Assembly: GCF_039973015.1 (NCBI RefSeq)
Contig: NZ_JBDWLT010000008.1
Span: forward strand, 310,001 to 374,000
Direction of reading: 5' to 3'
DNA length: 64,000 bases
From: Parvibaculum sp039973015
GTDB lineage: Bacteria; Pseudomonadota; Alphaproteobacteria; Parvibaculales; Parvibaculaceae
A program made the translations under genes and the position numbers. This document shows, one piece after another, positions 41,288-51,067 of this stretch. Position 1 is the first letter of the stretch. Each line of letters begins with the position of its first letter. Below the pieces are notes generated by a model. The model was not told the DNA's origin. It saw only the letters and a program-made list of their open reading frames with translations, and did no database searches.

Positions 41288-42070
41288 TCAGGCAGGCTGG
41301 TCGAGCAGCAGCGCCTCGCCCCGGCGGAGCAGCGCTTCCGTGCGCTCGGTGAAGCGCCCGTCGCGGCCATGAAGCACGAGGCCCGGCCGGAGCGTAAGCG
41401 GCGCGCGCGAGCCGCGCTGACCGCGCACGATGATGCGCGAGGCGGCCTTGCCCGCTGCGGGCCAGAGCGGAAAGACCTCGATGCCGCCCAGATGCCCCGT
41501 CATGGAGGCGAGAAGATCGCCCAGCGCCTCCGCCCGGTGGATGAAGGTCACCGTGCCCTTGGCCCGCGCCATCACGCAGGCAAAACGCACCCAGTCGTCG
41601 AGATCGGAGCCGAGCGTCAGATGCGCCTGGGCCTTGCTCGAATTGGGCGAGGCGGGGCTCGCTGCCGGGTCGTGATAGGGCGGATTGGCAAAAACGTGAT
41701 GCCAGGCATTCGGTTCGAGGCCCATCGCCGCGAGGTCGCGCACGGGATGTCCGATATCGCCCTCGGCGATGGACACCCTCTCGCCAAGCCCGTTGCGGGT
41801 GATGTTCGCAGTCGCAAGCCTTACAAGTTCCGGCTGCAATTCGATTCCCGCCACCTCAAGCCCGCTCACACGGGAGGCAAGGCAGAGACTTGCCACACCG
41901 GCGCCCGTACCCGCCTCCAGCGCCCGCTCGCCCGCCCGCGCGGGCACGGCCGCCGCCAGAAGCACCGCATCGAGCCCCGCCCTGTAGCCCTTGGCGGGTT
42001 GCAGGATTTTCAGCTTGCCGTCCAGGAACCCATCATCGGTTATTTCCTCGCCGGTTGGTGCGCCGCTCAT
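41288..42070 (-). CDS. TrmN6-like (YfiC-type) N6-adenine methyltransferase
   Basis: 260 residues. SAM-binding ALEAGTGAGVASLCLASR and the catalytic NPPY (HHVFANPPYHDP) of N6-adenine methyltransferases. The N-terminal FLDGKLKILQPAKGYRAGLDAVLLAAAVP is the TrmN6/YfiC signature (methylation of A37 in tRNA1-Val). The exact nucleic acid target is inferred. Followed by the S49 gene on the same strand (55 bases). Confidence 0.82.
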   Translation of the reverse strand: MSGAPTGEEITDDGFLDGKLKILQPAKGYRAGLDAVLLAAAVPARAGERALEAGTGAGVASLCLASRVSGLEVAGIELQPELVRLATANITRNGLGERVSIAEGDIGHPVRDLAAMGLEPNAWHHVFANPPYHDPAASPASPNSSKAQAHLTLGSDLDDWVRFACVMARAKGTVTFIHRAEALGDLLASMTGHLGGIEVFPLWPAAGKAASRIIVRGQRGSRAPLTLRPGLVLHGRDGRFTERTEALLRRGEALLLDQPA

Positions 42071-42094
42071 TGGATATTGCTTCCTTTCGGGGTT

Positions 42095-42319
42095 TCACTC
42101 CCGCTCGGGGATTTCACTCCCCTTGGCGTCGTCGAGAATCTTCCGTGCGCTATCGAGCTCTTCGTCGGCCACCATGATACGCCTCGGCAAGATGCCCAGC
42201 GAGCCTTCCACGATGCTGGTATGGCTGTCCAATTCGAAGGGCTCGATGCCCTCCTCCCGCAGTCTGTGCTTCAGATAGGAAATGAAAACGGGGTCGTTGG
42301 TGCGAATCAGCTCTTTCAC
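42095..42319 (-). CDS. DUF2007-family protein
   Basis: 74 residues. Start taken as GTG 42319 (MKELIRTNDPVFISYLKHRLREEGIEPFELDSHTSIVEGSLGILPRRIMVADEELDSARKIL) with GGGAGAA upstream; a frame from 42403 adds an unconserved leader. The body matches the small DUF2007 signal-transducing-like family. It lies next to and divergent from the polyprenyl synthase gene. Function unknown. Confidence 0.82.
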   Translation of the reverse strand: MKELIRTNDPVFISYLKHRLREEGIEPFELDSHTSIVEGSLGILPRRIMVADEELDSARKILDDAKGSEIPERE

Positions 42320-42500
42320 GCGCGATTCTTCTCCCTTTAGGGTCCAGGCGGCCGCTGAACCGGGCTGCGACATATGGCCTGCCGCTCTTGCCGCCCCCGG
42401 CACCCCAACCTATGCTCACTTATGACGGCAGGATAACACAAGCCGTATGTGGAAATTCGGGATTCCAGACGGAAATCCGGCCTCAATTCAGGAGTGGTGT

Positions 42501-43520
42501 GTGGGCGTTGTTGTTCCCCTGGAGGAAGATCGTGGTCGCGGCCAAAACGCGGTAGCGCAGCTTCAGGCGCTGGTTGCCGATGAAATGGAAACCGTAAACG
42601 AGTTCATCCGTGAACGGATGGCCTCCGAAGTACCTATGGTTCCCGAGCTCGCAAGCCATCTCATCAATTCCGGCGGAAAACGGCTGCGGCCGATGCTCAC
42701 CATCGCCGCCTCGCGCATGTGCGGCTACAAGGGCAAGGACCACATCAAGCTCGCCGCCACTGTCGAGTTCCTGCACACGGCGACCCTCCTCCATGACGAC
42801 GTGGTGGACGAGAGCGACATGCGCCGCGGCAAGAATACCGCGCGCACCATCTGGGGCAATCAGGCAAGCGTGCTCGTCGGGGATTTCCTGCTCGGCCGCG
42901 CCTTCAAGCTGATGGTCGAGACGAAATCGCTCCGCGCGCTCGAAATCATTGCCGATGCCGCCTCCATCATCGCCGAGGGCGAGGTGATGCAGCTGGCTTC
43001 CGCAAAGGATACCGGCACGACCGAAGACGCTTATCTGCGCGTCATTTCAGCCAAGACCGCCGCACTCTTTGCCGCCGCGACCGAAATCGGCGCCGTCATT
43101 TCCGAGCGCGACGGCGGCGAGGCGGCTGCGCTCGAATCCTATGGCCGCAATCTCGGCATCGCCTTCCAGCTCGTCGACGATGCGCTCGACTATGGCGGAC
43201 GCGCCTCCTCGCTCGGCAAGAATACCGGCGACGATTTCCGCGAAGGAAAGATCACGCTGCCCGTCGTCCTCGCCTTCCGGCGCGGGTCGGCGGAAGAGCG
43301 CGCCTTCTGGCAGCGCACGCTGCAAGAGGGCGACCGGCAGGACGGCGATCTCGAAAAGGCGGTCGAGCTGATGAACAGCCATTCTGCGCTGGACGACACG
43401 ATCCTGCGCGCGCGGCACTACGGCGCCATCGCCATCGACGCGCTCGCGATTTTTCCCGAGAGCCCCTATCGCGATGCGCTCACCGCGCTTGTCGAGTTCT
43501 GCATCAACCGCAATCACTGA
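42501..43520 (+). CDS. ispB: Polyprenyl (octaprenyl) diphosphate synthase
   Basis: 339 residues from GTG 42501; AGGAG lies 6 bases upstream (42490-42494), so I prefer it to the in-frame ATG at 42447. First aspartate-rich motif DDVVDESDMRRG (LLHDDVVDESDM), second DDALDYGG (LVDDALDYGGRASSLGKN), with GGKRLRPML near the N-terminus. It makes the long-chain side chain of ubiquinone. Convergent with ispE. Chain length is inferred from family. Confidence 0.88.
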   Translation: MGVVVPLEEDRGRGQNAVAQLQALVADEMETVNEFIRERMASEVPMVPELASHLINSGGKRLRPMLTIAASRMCGYKGKDHIKLAATVEFLHTATLLHDDVVDESDMRRGKNTARTIWGNQASVLVGDFLLGRAFKLMVETKSLRALEIIADAASIIAEGEVMQLASAKDTGTTEDAYLRVISAKTAALFAAATEIGAVISERDGGEAAALESYGRNLGIAFQLVDDALDYGGRASSLGKNTGDDFREGKITLPVVLAFRRGSAEERAFWQRTLQEGDRQDGDLEKAVELMNSHSALDDTILRARHYGAIAIDALAIFPESPYRDALTALVEFCINRNH

Positions 43521-43543
43521 TCCCCTTCCCCCGCGAGGGAGGG

Positions 43544-44410
43544 TCAGACGGCCTCGCCCGCCGCGACCCACCAGCCCGGATGGGCGGCGGCAATGACATG
43601 CGCGGCTTCCCTGGCCGCCTCCTCGGATGGATAAAGGCCGAAGCAGGTCGCGCCGGAGCCGGACATGCGCGCGAGCAGGCAATCCGCCGTTCCTGCGATC
43701 GCCTTGCGCACCTCGCCGATGCGAGACGCGATCCCGATCGCCGGCGCTTCAAGGCCATTTCCCTCTTCCCTCGCCCAGCGCACGACATCATCAAGGTTTG
43801 CGAAAGCAGGCAGTGTCGGCGCGTCGGGCGCCTCCGGCAGGACCGGCGCCCCCAGTTCGCGGAAGACGGCCGAGGTGTGCAGGACAAAGCGCGGATTGAC
43901 CAGCACGAACCATGAGCGCGGCAAAGGCAGGGGTTCGATCTTCTCGCCAATGCCCCAGATCAGCGCGGAGGAGGAAAAAAGGCAGACCGGCACATCCGCG
44001 CCGAGCGAGGCGGCAAGCGCGGCGAGCGCCGTCTCCTCTGGCGTCACGTCCCACAGGCGTAACAATGCGCGCAGCGTGGCCGCCGCATCGGCGGAGCCAC
44101 CACCGATGCCGGACGCGACCGGCAGGTTTTTTTCGAGCGTCAGATGCGCGCCCGCCGTCACGCCGGTGAGGCCGCGAAGCGCGCGCGCCGCGCGCAGCAC
44201 CAGATTATCCGCCTCCCCCTCAAGCCCCTTCGCGAAAGGTCCGGTGACTTCGAGAGAAAAATTGTCCGCTGCGGCTGCCGTCACGCGGTCACCCAGACGC
44301 GCGAAGGACACGAGGCTCCGCAGTTCGTGATAGCCGTCTTCGCGGCGGCCCAGAATGCGTAATGTCAGGTTGATCTTCGCGAAGGCGTCTTCGCTTACGG
44401 GGCCCCGCAT
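43544..44410 (-). CDS. ispE: 4-diphosphocytidyl-2-C-methyl-D-erythritol kinase
   Basis: 288 residues, GHMP kinase. N-terminal DAFAKINLTLRILGRREDGYHELRSLVSF with the substrate region, and the ATP-binding PVASGIGGGSADAAATLRALL (GGGSADAA). The C-terminal LLARMSGSGATCFGLYPSEEAA is the GHMP motif 3. Fourth step of the MEP isoprenoid pathway. It follows the TPR gene on the same strand by 4 bases, so they are co-transcribed. Confidence 0.93.
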   Translation of the reverse strand: MRGPVSEDAFAKINLTLRILGRREDGYHELRSLVSFARLGDRVTAAAADNFSLEVTGPFAKGLEGEADNLVLRAARALRGLTGVTAGAHLTLEKNLPVASGIGGGSADAAATLRALLRLWDVTPEETALAALAASLGADVPVCLFSSSALIWGIGEKIEPLPLPRSWFVLVNPRFVLHTSAVFRELGAPVLPEAPDAPTLPAFANLDDVVRWAREEGNGLEAPAIGIASRIGEVRKAIAGTADCLLARMSGSGATCFGLYPSEEAAREAAHVIAAAHPGWWVAAGEAV

Positions 44411-44414
44411 GGAC

Positions 44415-46214
44415 TTACGATCCTGCCGCTCCGTCGGGAAGGGTGCCCTTCAGCTCGCTTTCCACACCCTCGCCCGCCTCAAGTCCGAGATCGAGCTTCG
44501 TGCGCAATATGCCCACACGCCGTTCTTCGGGCTCCATCGCCAGCGCGTGGCTCCACTGGAAGCGCGCTTCGATCCGGCGCCCGACCTTCCAGAGCGCATC
44601 GCCCAGATGTTCATTGATCGTCGGATCGCCTGGCTGCAACTCCGCCGCCCGTTCAAGATATTTCACGGCAAGATCGTATTCGCCCAGCCGATAGCGCGCC
44701 CAGCCGAGGCTGTCGACGATGAAGCCGTCATTCGGGCGGCGCTCCACCGCCTTCTCGATCATGTCGAGCGCCTCGTCGAGCTTGCGGTGCTGCTCGACCC
44801 ATGAATAGCCGAGATAGTTCAGTACCAGCGGATGCTCGTTCGAAAGATCGAGCGCCAGCAGGAGGTCGGCCTCCGCCTTGTCCCACTGCCCGAGCCGCTC
44901 AAGGCAGATCCCGCGCGCATAATACAGCGTCCAGTTCGCCGGTCCCGGTCCGCCGGAGAGCGCGATCGCGCGCTCATATTGCTGCGCGGCTTTCGTGTAG
45001 TTTTCCTTGGCGCGGTAGATATCGCCCATGGCGACGATAGGCTCCAGCTTGCCCGGCGCTTTTTTCGACACGGCTTGAAGGATGGCGATGGCTTCCTCTT
45101 CCTTGCCGAGCTCGTTGAGCGCCAACGCTGTCTGGATACGCGCATTGAGATAGAGAGCGGAATCCTCATCGACCTTTGCATAGGCCGCAACGGCGTCCGC
45201 CCAGCGTTCCTGCTGTTCGTAAGTACCGGCGAGCAGCGATTGCGCGATGTCGAAATCGGGCCGCATGTAAAGCGCAAGACGAAGATAGAGTTCGGCGAGG
45301 TTGCTCGCCGTGTCGTTTGCCAGCGCACTGCCAAGCCCGTAAAGCGCTTCGGCCGTGCCCTCCGCCGCATTGCTCGCAAGCGGTGGCAGCGGTTTGCCGG
45401 CGTCAAGCTGCTTCAGCGCATGTTCGGCAAGCGGGTGCTCGGGCGAGAGTTCGATGAAGCCTTCGAGGGCGGTGCGCGCTTCGTCGCTGCGGCCCTGCCG
45501 CTGCAGGAAGCTCGCATAGGCCTGCACGATGCGGATCGAGCCGCCGCCGCTGGTTTCCATCGCCTCTGCATAGGCTTCGCCCGCGCCCTTGTCGTCGCCC
45601 AGCACTTCCAGCATCAGGCCTTCGTGGAAGGAGCGGAAAAGCGCAAAGGCCGCGCGGCCCTCGAAGGCCCCGATCCGCTCCATCGCCAGTTCCTTGTCGC
45701 CCTCGCCCACCGCCGCCCAGGCGTCGGTCAGCGTGCCGACAAGCGCCGTGAAGGGGCCGGGCGTCGCCGCCGCGATCTGGCCGCGTGCCTCCGCATAATT
45801 TCCGTGTTTCAGGTCCGCGAGCGCAAGTGTGACGCGCGGCATCCGTTCGCCGGGTTCAAGCGCGACGAGCTTCTTCGCCAGCCTTATGGCGCGGTCCATG
45901 TCGCCGCCCACCAGCGCCGACATGAAGGCGCGGTCGAGGATGACGGGATCGTCCGGCTCGTCGGCGAGCGCGCGATCGTAGAAATCGGCAGCCTTGAGGT
46001 TTTCGTTCACCGAGGCGGCGTAGCGCCCGGCGAGATAGGCACCGTAAGGTGTTTCCGTCTCGCCCCGCGAAAACAGGCCATCGGAAAAACCGCCCGTACC
46101 GGCGCAACCGGCAAGCACCGGCGCGAAAACGGCAAGCAGCGCGGCAATCCTTGCCGCACGCCCGATACGCAGGACCGGCGTTACGCGCGCGAACGCCGCA
46201 TCTTTACATTTCAT
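44415..46214 (-). CDS. TPR-repeat lipoprotein
   Basis: 599 residues. Lipobox ALLAVFAPVLAGC at residues about 24-36 marks a lipoprotein exported to the envelope; after it comes a solenoid of about 14 tetratricopeptide repeats (for example AADFYDRALADEPDDPVILDRAF, YTKAAQQYERAIALSGGPGPANWTLYYARGICLERLGQWDKAEADLLLAL). Possible role in protein assembly or secretion at the outer membrane; partner unknown. Followed by ispE (gap 4 bases). Confidence 0.85.
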   Translation of the reverse strand: MKCKDAAFARVTPVLRIGRAARIAALLAVFAPVLAGCAGTGGFSDGLFSRGETETPYGAYLAGRYAASVNENLKAADFYDRALADEPDDPVILDRAFMSALVGGDMDRAIRLAKKLVALEPGERMPRVTLALADLKHGNYAEARGQIAAATPGPFTALVGTLTDAWAAVGEGDKELAMERIGAFEGRAAFALFRSFHEGLMLEVLGDDKGAGEAYAEAMETSGGGSIRIVQAYASFLQRQGRSDEARTALEGFIELSPEHPLAEHALKQLDAGKPLPPLASNAAEGTAEALYGLGSALANDTASNLAELYLRLALYMRPDFDIAQSLLAGTYEQQERWADAVAAYAKVDEDSALYLNARIQTALALNELGKEEEAIAILQAVSKKAPGKLEPIVAMGDIYRAKENYTKAAQQYERAIALSGGPGPANWTLYYARGICLERLGQWDKAEADLLLALDLSNEHPLVLNYLGYSWVEQHRKLDEALDMIEKAVERRPNDGFIVDSLGWARYRLGEYDLAVKYLERAAELQPGDPTINEHLGDALWKVGRRIEARFQWSHALAMEPEERRVGILRTKLDLGLEAGEGVESELKGTLPDGAAGS

Positions 46215-46315
46215 CCGGGGGCTGGCCTCCGTGCCTCAAGTTGTCCGGCCCGCCGGAAGGCGGGCCGTCACAACACTATATAAAAGCCTCGTCCCCCGCC
46301 ATCCGCGGATCGGGC

Positions 46316-47986
46316 TTACATATTCGGGTAGTTCGGGCCGCCGCCGCCTTCCGGCACCGTCCAGTTGATGTTCTGGGCCGGATCCTTGATGTCGCAGGTT
46401 TTGCAATGGACGCAATTCTGCGCGTTGATCTGGAAGCGCGGATTGGAGCCGTCGTCGTCGCGAACAACCTCATACACCTGCGCCGGGCAGTAGCGCTGCG
46501 CGGGCTCGGCATATTTCGGCAGGTTGTAGGCGATCGGAATGGCCGGGTCCTTCAGCTTCAGATGGACCGGCTGATCTTCCTCGTGGTTCGTCGCCGAGAG
46601 GAAGACGGAGGACAGCTTGTCGAAGGAGAGCTTCCCGTCGGGCTTGGGATAGTCGATCGGCTTGCAGTCTTTCGCTTCCTTGATCGACTCGAAATCCGCC
46701 TTCTTGTGGCGAAGGGTGAACGGCAGGCCGAGCCCCAGATTGTTCATCCACATTTCAATGGCACCGAGCCCGGTGCCGATCAGTGTGCCGAAGCGCGTGA
46801 GAAGCGGCTTCACATTGCGAACGCGCTTCAGATCCTTGTAGACCGGGCTCTTTTCGTAGGCCTCGCTATAGGCGGTCAGTTCGTCGCCCTGGCGGCCATC
46901 CTTCACGGCCTCGAAGGCCGCTTCCGCACCCATCATGCCGGTCAGCATGGCGTTGTGGCTGCCCTTGATGCGCGGCACGTTGACGAAGCCCGCCGAACAG
47001 CCGATCAGCGCGCCGCCGGGGAAGGTGAGCTTCGGGACCGACTGGAAGCCGCCTTCCGTGATCGCGCGCGCGCCATAGGCGATGCGCTTGCCGCCTTCGA
47101 GCGTCTCGGCCACCGCCGGATGATGCTTGAAGCGCTGGAATTCATCGAAGGGCGAGAGGTAGGGGTTCTTGTAGTTCAGGTGAACCACGAAACCGACCGA
47201 CACGAGGTTGTCGCCGAAGTGATAGAGGAAGGAGCCGCCGCCGGTGCTGTCGTCGAGCGGCCAGCCGAGCGTGTGCTGCACGAGGCCCTTCTTGTGCTTC
47301 GCGGGATCGACCTCCCAGAGTTCCTTCAGGCCGATGCCGAACTTCTGCGGATCGCGGCCTTCGTCGAGCTTGAACTTGCGGATCAGTTCCTTCGACAGCG
47401 AACCGCGTACACCTTCACCGAACAGCGTGTACTTGCCGCGCAGTTCCATGCCCGGCGTGTAGCTGTCCTTGTGGCTGCCGTCCTTGGCAACGCCCATATC
47501 GCCGGTCACCACGCCGCGCACCGAACCGTCCTCGGCATAAAGCACTTCCGCACCGGCAAAGCCCGGATAGATTTCGACGCCCAGTGCCTCGGCCTGTTCA
47601 GCGAGCCAGCGGCAGACATTGCCAAGGCTGACGATGTAGTTGCCGTGATTGTTCATCAGCGGCGGAAAGAAGATGTTGGGCAGGCGCAGGCTGCCGGCCG
47701 GGCCGAGCAGGAGGAAATGGTCGGCGGTCACTTCGGTCTCGACCGGCGCCCCCTTTTCGCGCCAGTCCGGCATCAGCTTGTCGAGGCCGATGGGGTCGAT
47801 CACCGCGCCGGACAGGATATGCGCGCCGATTTCCGATCCCTTTTCGATCACGCAAACCGAAATATCGAAATCTTCTTCCGCCGCAAGCTGGCGCAGCCGG
47901 ATCGCCGCCGACAGGCCCGCCGGGCCGCCGCCGACGATGACGACGTCATATTCCATGTACTCGCGTTCGACTGCCGCCTCGCTCAT
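46316..47986 (-). CDS. etfD: Electron transfer flavoprotein-ubiquinone oxidoreductase
   Basis: 556 residues. FAD-binding N-terminus VVIVGGGPAGLSAAIRLRQL, a long membrane-interacting middle (GHNIQPGMELRGKYTLF-like stretches), and a C-terminal ferredoxin [4Fe-4S] region CPAQVYEVVRDDDGSNPRFQINAQNCVHCKTCDIKDPAQNINW. It carries electrons from ETF to ubiquinone at the inner membrane. RBS AAGGAGAAG. Divergent from the uracil-DNA glycosylase gene. Confidence 0.93.
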   Translation of the reverse strand: MSEAAVEREYMEYDVVIVGGGPAGLSAAIRLRQLAAEEDFDISVCVIEKGSEIGAHILSGAVIDPIGLDKLMPDWREKGAPVETEVTADHFLLLGPAGSLRLPNIFFPPLMNNHGNYIVSLGNVCRWLAEQAEALGVEIYPGFAGAEVLYAEDGSVRGVVTGDMGVAKDGSHKDSYTPGMELRGKYTLFGEGVRGSLSKELIRKFKLDEGRDPQKFGIGLKELWEVDPAKHKKGLVQHTLGWPLDDSTGGGSFLYHFGDNLVSVGFVVHLNYKNPYLSPFDEFQRFKHHPAVAETLEGGKRIAYGARAITEGGFQSVPKLTFPGGALIGCSAGFVNVPRIKGSHNAMLTGMMGAEAAFEAVKDGRQGDELTAYSEAYEKSPVYKDLKRVRNVKPLLTRFGTLIGTGLGAIEMWMNNLGLGLPFTLRHKKADFESIKEAKDCKPIDYPKPDGKLSFDKLSSVFLSATNHEEDQPVHLKLKDPAIPIAYNLPKYAEPAQRYCPAQVYEVVRDDDGSNPRFQINAQNCVHCKTCDIKDPAQNINWTVPEGGGGPNYPNM

Positions 47987-48245
47987 ATTCTTCTTCTCCT
48001 TATCCGGCGCTTTTCGCGCTTTTCGCGCCGCCGGATCGCCGCTGAAATCAGGGCTCCGTTATGGTGCGAATGCCCTTTCGGGTCAATATTACCGGGCTCG
48101 TGGAACCGCCTGTCTCCAGTTGCGTGTCATTCTCAACAAGACGCGCAGTCCCGCCCGCGATAGAACAAGTGTAGGTTTGGCTTTGCGACCGTCAAATCGT
48201 GTCGCATCCGTGAACCGTTCAAATCCAGAGACGCCAGGAACGCCG

Positions 48246-49151
48246 ATGAACAGCTCCGGCAACGAAGAACCGCTCAGCCCGCAGCAAGCCGCCGCGCTTC
48301 TCGCTTTTCATGTGGAGGCGGGCGTTGCGGATTTCTTCTGCGACGAGCCCGTGAACCGCTATGCGCTTTCCGACGCCGCCGCGCCGGAGCAAGCCGCGCG
48401 CGCGGCGGAAACAAGGCCGGGCTCACGCGAAGCGCCGCGCGGTCCGCGCCCCGATCCGCGCGGCGAGATGGCCCCCTCCCCGCCCGCCGCTCCGGCGTCC
48501 GCACCGCGTCCCGCCTCCCCCTCCGCTATTCCGCTCGAGGATGCGCAGGCCGCCGAAAATGCGCGCATCCTGGCGGCGCGCTGTTCGACGCTGGAGGAAT
48601 TGCGCGAGGCGCTTGCGAATTTCGAAGGCTGTCCGCTGCGTTACACGGCGAAGAATCTCGTATTCGCGGACGGCAATCCGAAAGCGCGCGTGATGATGGT
48701 CGGCGAGGCGCCGGGCCGCGACGAAGATCTGCAAGGCCTTCCCTTTGTCGGCCGTGCCGGGCAATTGCTCGACCGGATGCTCGCCTCCATCGGGCTCGAC
48801 CGGAGCTCGGTCTATATCGTCAATACGCTGCCCTGGCGTCCGCCCGGCAACCGCACGCCGACGCCTGCCGAACATGCCGTCTGCATGCCATTCGTCGAGC
48901 GGCATATCGAACTCGTCCAGCCCGAAGTTCTCGTCCTGCTCGGCGGCGTTTCTGCCAAACAGCTCCTTCAGACCGGCACCGGCATCATGCGGCTTCGCGG
49001 CAAATGGGCGACGGTGCGAATCGGTGAGCGCGACATCCCCGCCCTGCCGACGCTTCACCCCGCCTATCTGCTCCGTCAGCCCGCGCAGAAGCAGCTTGTC
49101 TGGCGCGACCTCCTCGCCCTCAAGGCGCGGCTCACCCCGCCATCGGCCTGA
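48246..49151 (+). CDS. Uracil-DNA glycosylase, family 4-like, lacking two cluster cysteines
   Basis: 301 residues from ATG 48246; a frame from 47649 runs through an intergenic stretch and is rejected. A disordered Ala/Pro-rich N-terminus (residues 45-100) precedes the catalytic core: motif 1 MMVGEAPGRDEDLQGLPFVGRAGQLLDRML and motif 2 HPAYLLRQPAQKQ. Of the four Cys ligands expected in family 4, C129 and C213 remain; the first is F126 and the third is W197 (TLPWRPPGNR). Removes uracil from DNA if active. Confidence 0.83.
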   Translation: MNSSGNEEPLSPQQAAALLAFHVEAGVADFFCDEPVNRYALSDAAAPEQAARAAETRPGSREAPRGPRPDPRGEMAPSPPAAPASAPRPASPSAIPLEDAQAAENARILAARCSTLEELREALANFEGCPLRYTAKNLVFADGNPKARVMMVGEAPGRDEDLQGLPFVGRAGQLLDRMLASIGLDRSSVYIVNTLPWRPPGNRTPTPAEHAVCMPFVERHIELVQPEVLVLLGGVSAKQLLQTGTGIMRLRGKWATVRIGERDIPALPTLHPAYLLRQPAQKQLVWRDLLALKARLTPPSA

Positions 49152-49200
49152 GTGTTAACCAATTCGTCCGATTTCGGGACAGGCGGGCCGATCTGCGCTT

Positions 49201-51060
49201 GTGAGCAGCGCCGCCGCCGTTAATATGTGCCCCATGAACCGGGGGGCTCATCATCTCCCCGTCGCTCGTGCGGCGGGACGCCTGTTTTGTGCGGCAGCTT
49301 TCAGCGCCGCGCTTTTCCTTTCCGCATCTCTTTTTTCTTCACTTCTTTTTTCTTCACCGGCCAATGCCGGAAACATCCTGCTTGCCGAGGCAAGCGGCCA
49401 GCAGCCCATGCGCATCTGGAGCCCGGAAATCCTGGGCGGTGCCGACCGCGAGCTCTATCGCGACATCATCGCGGCGACCGAGCGCGGCCACTTCAAGACA
49501 GCCGGCAAGCTGGAGGCGAAGCTCAAGGACAAGCGCCTCATGGGCCATGTCCTCTACATCAAATATATGGGCCCGCACTACACCACGCGCTATTCGGAGC
49601 TGAAGGCGTGGCTCGCCGAATATAATGATCACCCGGGCGCCGCCGACATCTACAAGCTGGCGCTCCGCAAGCGCGGCTCGGCCGCCTATCCCGACAAGCC
49701 CGTCTCCCGCCGCTGGCGCCAGCCCATGCATGCGGCCTATGCGGTCGATGACGGCGACGCCGAAAATCCCTCGCCGCGTTTTCGCGAAATCGACCGCGAG
49801 GTTCGCCGCATGGTATCGAGCGGCACGGCGGATCGCGCGCAGGCCTGGCTTCGCCGCAGCAATGTGCGCAACGCGCTGACGAGCCTCGAACTGGACAAGG
49901 TGCGCGAGCGCGTCGTCGCCTCTTACTTCCTCGAAGGCGAGAACGAGAAAGCCTATTCGCTCGCCAGCGCCATCCTGCAATCGCATGGCGGCAGAATGCA
50001 GCGCGCCAGATGGTATGCGGGCCTCGCCTCATGGCGCATGGAAGACTACGCCACCGCCGCCAGCCATTTCGAATATCTCGCCTCGATGCCGCGCCTTTCG
50101 CCCTGGACGAAGGCGGCGGGCGGTTTCTGGGCCGCGCGCGCCTGGCTCGCGGCAGGAAAGCCGGAGAAAGTCGCGCCGCTGCTCGAACTTGCCGCCGAAA
50201 CCGGCGCCACCTTCTATGGCGTCCTCGCAACGCGTCAGCTTGGCCGCGACCTTCATATCGACTGGGTGGAGCCGCGCATCGACGAAGCCTCCTTCCGCCA
50301 GCTGACGGAAACGGATGCCGTGGCGCGCGCCGTCGCGCTGATGCAGATCGGCAAGCGCGACCTCGCCCGCGAAGAGCTTATCCGCGCGCACGGGCTCATC
50401 GACCCCTCGCTCGATCAGGCGCTGATCGCGCTGGCCAGTTTCTACGATCTTCCCGCCGTCGAGCTTCAGGTCGCCAACGCGGCTTATGTACCCGCCTCGC
50501 GCGCGCCGCGCGGACGCATCGTTCTCAATGCCGGTCTTTTTCCGGTGCCGGACTACATGCCGAGCACGGGCTACAAGGTCGACCGCGCTCTGCTCCTCGC
50601 CTTCATGCGGCAGGAGAGCAAGTTCCGTCCCGACGCCATGTCATGGGCGGGCGCGCGCGGCCTCATGCAGATCATGCCGGCCACCGCGAGCCATATCACG
50701 CAGGACCGTTCTCTTGCCCGCGCCAACAAGGACAAGCTTCTCGATCCGACCTTTAACATCACGCTGGGTCAGGACTATCTGACCGAACTGATGGGATCGG
50801 GCGAGCCCTATGGCAATCTCTTCATGCTGACAACGGCCTATAATGGCGGTCCGGGGAACCTCAACCGCTGGCTCGCGAGCATGGATTTCAAGGGCGACCC
50901 GTTCCTCTTCATCGAGAGCATTCCGGCCGCCGAAACGCGCGGCTATATCGAACGCGTCGTCACCAATTACTGGATCTACAGCGAACGCCTCGGCCAGCCG
51001 GTCGGCTCGCTCGACGCCTCCGCCTCCGGCGCCTGGCCGGTCTACAGCCCGGCGCGCTGA
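49201..51060 (+). CDS. Soluble lytic transglycosylase (SLT) family protein
   Basis: 619 residues. N-terminal membrane or signal segment (LFCAAAFSAALFLSASLFSSLLFSSPANAG), a long superhelical U-shaped part with repeats (residues about 70-460), then the catalytic SLT domain with Glu in AFMRQESKFRPDAMSWAGARGLMQIMPATASHI and YNGGPGNLNRW. It cleaves the glycan strand of peptidoglycan in the periplasm. The start is GTG at 49201; ATG 49225 or 49234 may be used. No RBS decides this. Confidence 0.87.
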   Translation: MSSAAAVNMCPMNRGAHHLPVARAAGRLFCAAAFSAALFLSASLFSSLLFSSPANAGNILLAEASGQQPMRIWSPEILGGADRELYRDIIAATERGHFKTAGKLEAKLKDKRLMGHVLYIKYMGPHYTTRYSELKAWLAEYNDHPGAADIYKLALRKRGSAAYPDKPVSRRWRQPMHAAYAVDDGDAENPSPRFREIDREVRRMVSSGTADRAQAWLRRSNVRNALTSLELDKVRERVVASYFLEGENEKAYSLASAILQSHGGRMQRARWYAGLASWRMEDYATAASHFEYLASMPRLSPWTKAAGGFWAARAWLAAGKPEKVAPLLELAAETGATFYGVLATRQLGRDLHIDWVEPRIDEASFRQLTETDAVARAVALMQIGKRDLAREELIRAHGLIDPSLDQALIALASFYDLPAVELQVANAAYVPASRAPRGRIVLNAGLFPVPDYMPSTGYKVDRALLLAFMRQESKFRPDAMSWAGARGLMQIMPATASHITQDRSLARANKDKLLDPTFNITLGQDYLTELMGSGEPYGNLFMLTTAYNGGPGNLNRWLASMDFKGDPFLFIESIPAAETRGYIERVVTNYWIYSERLGQPVGSLDASASGAWPVYSPAR

Positions 51061-51067
51061 CGCCGCC

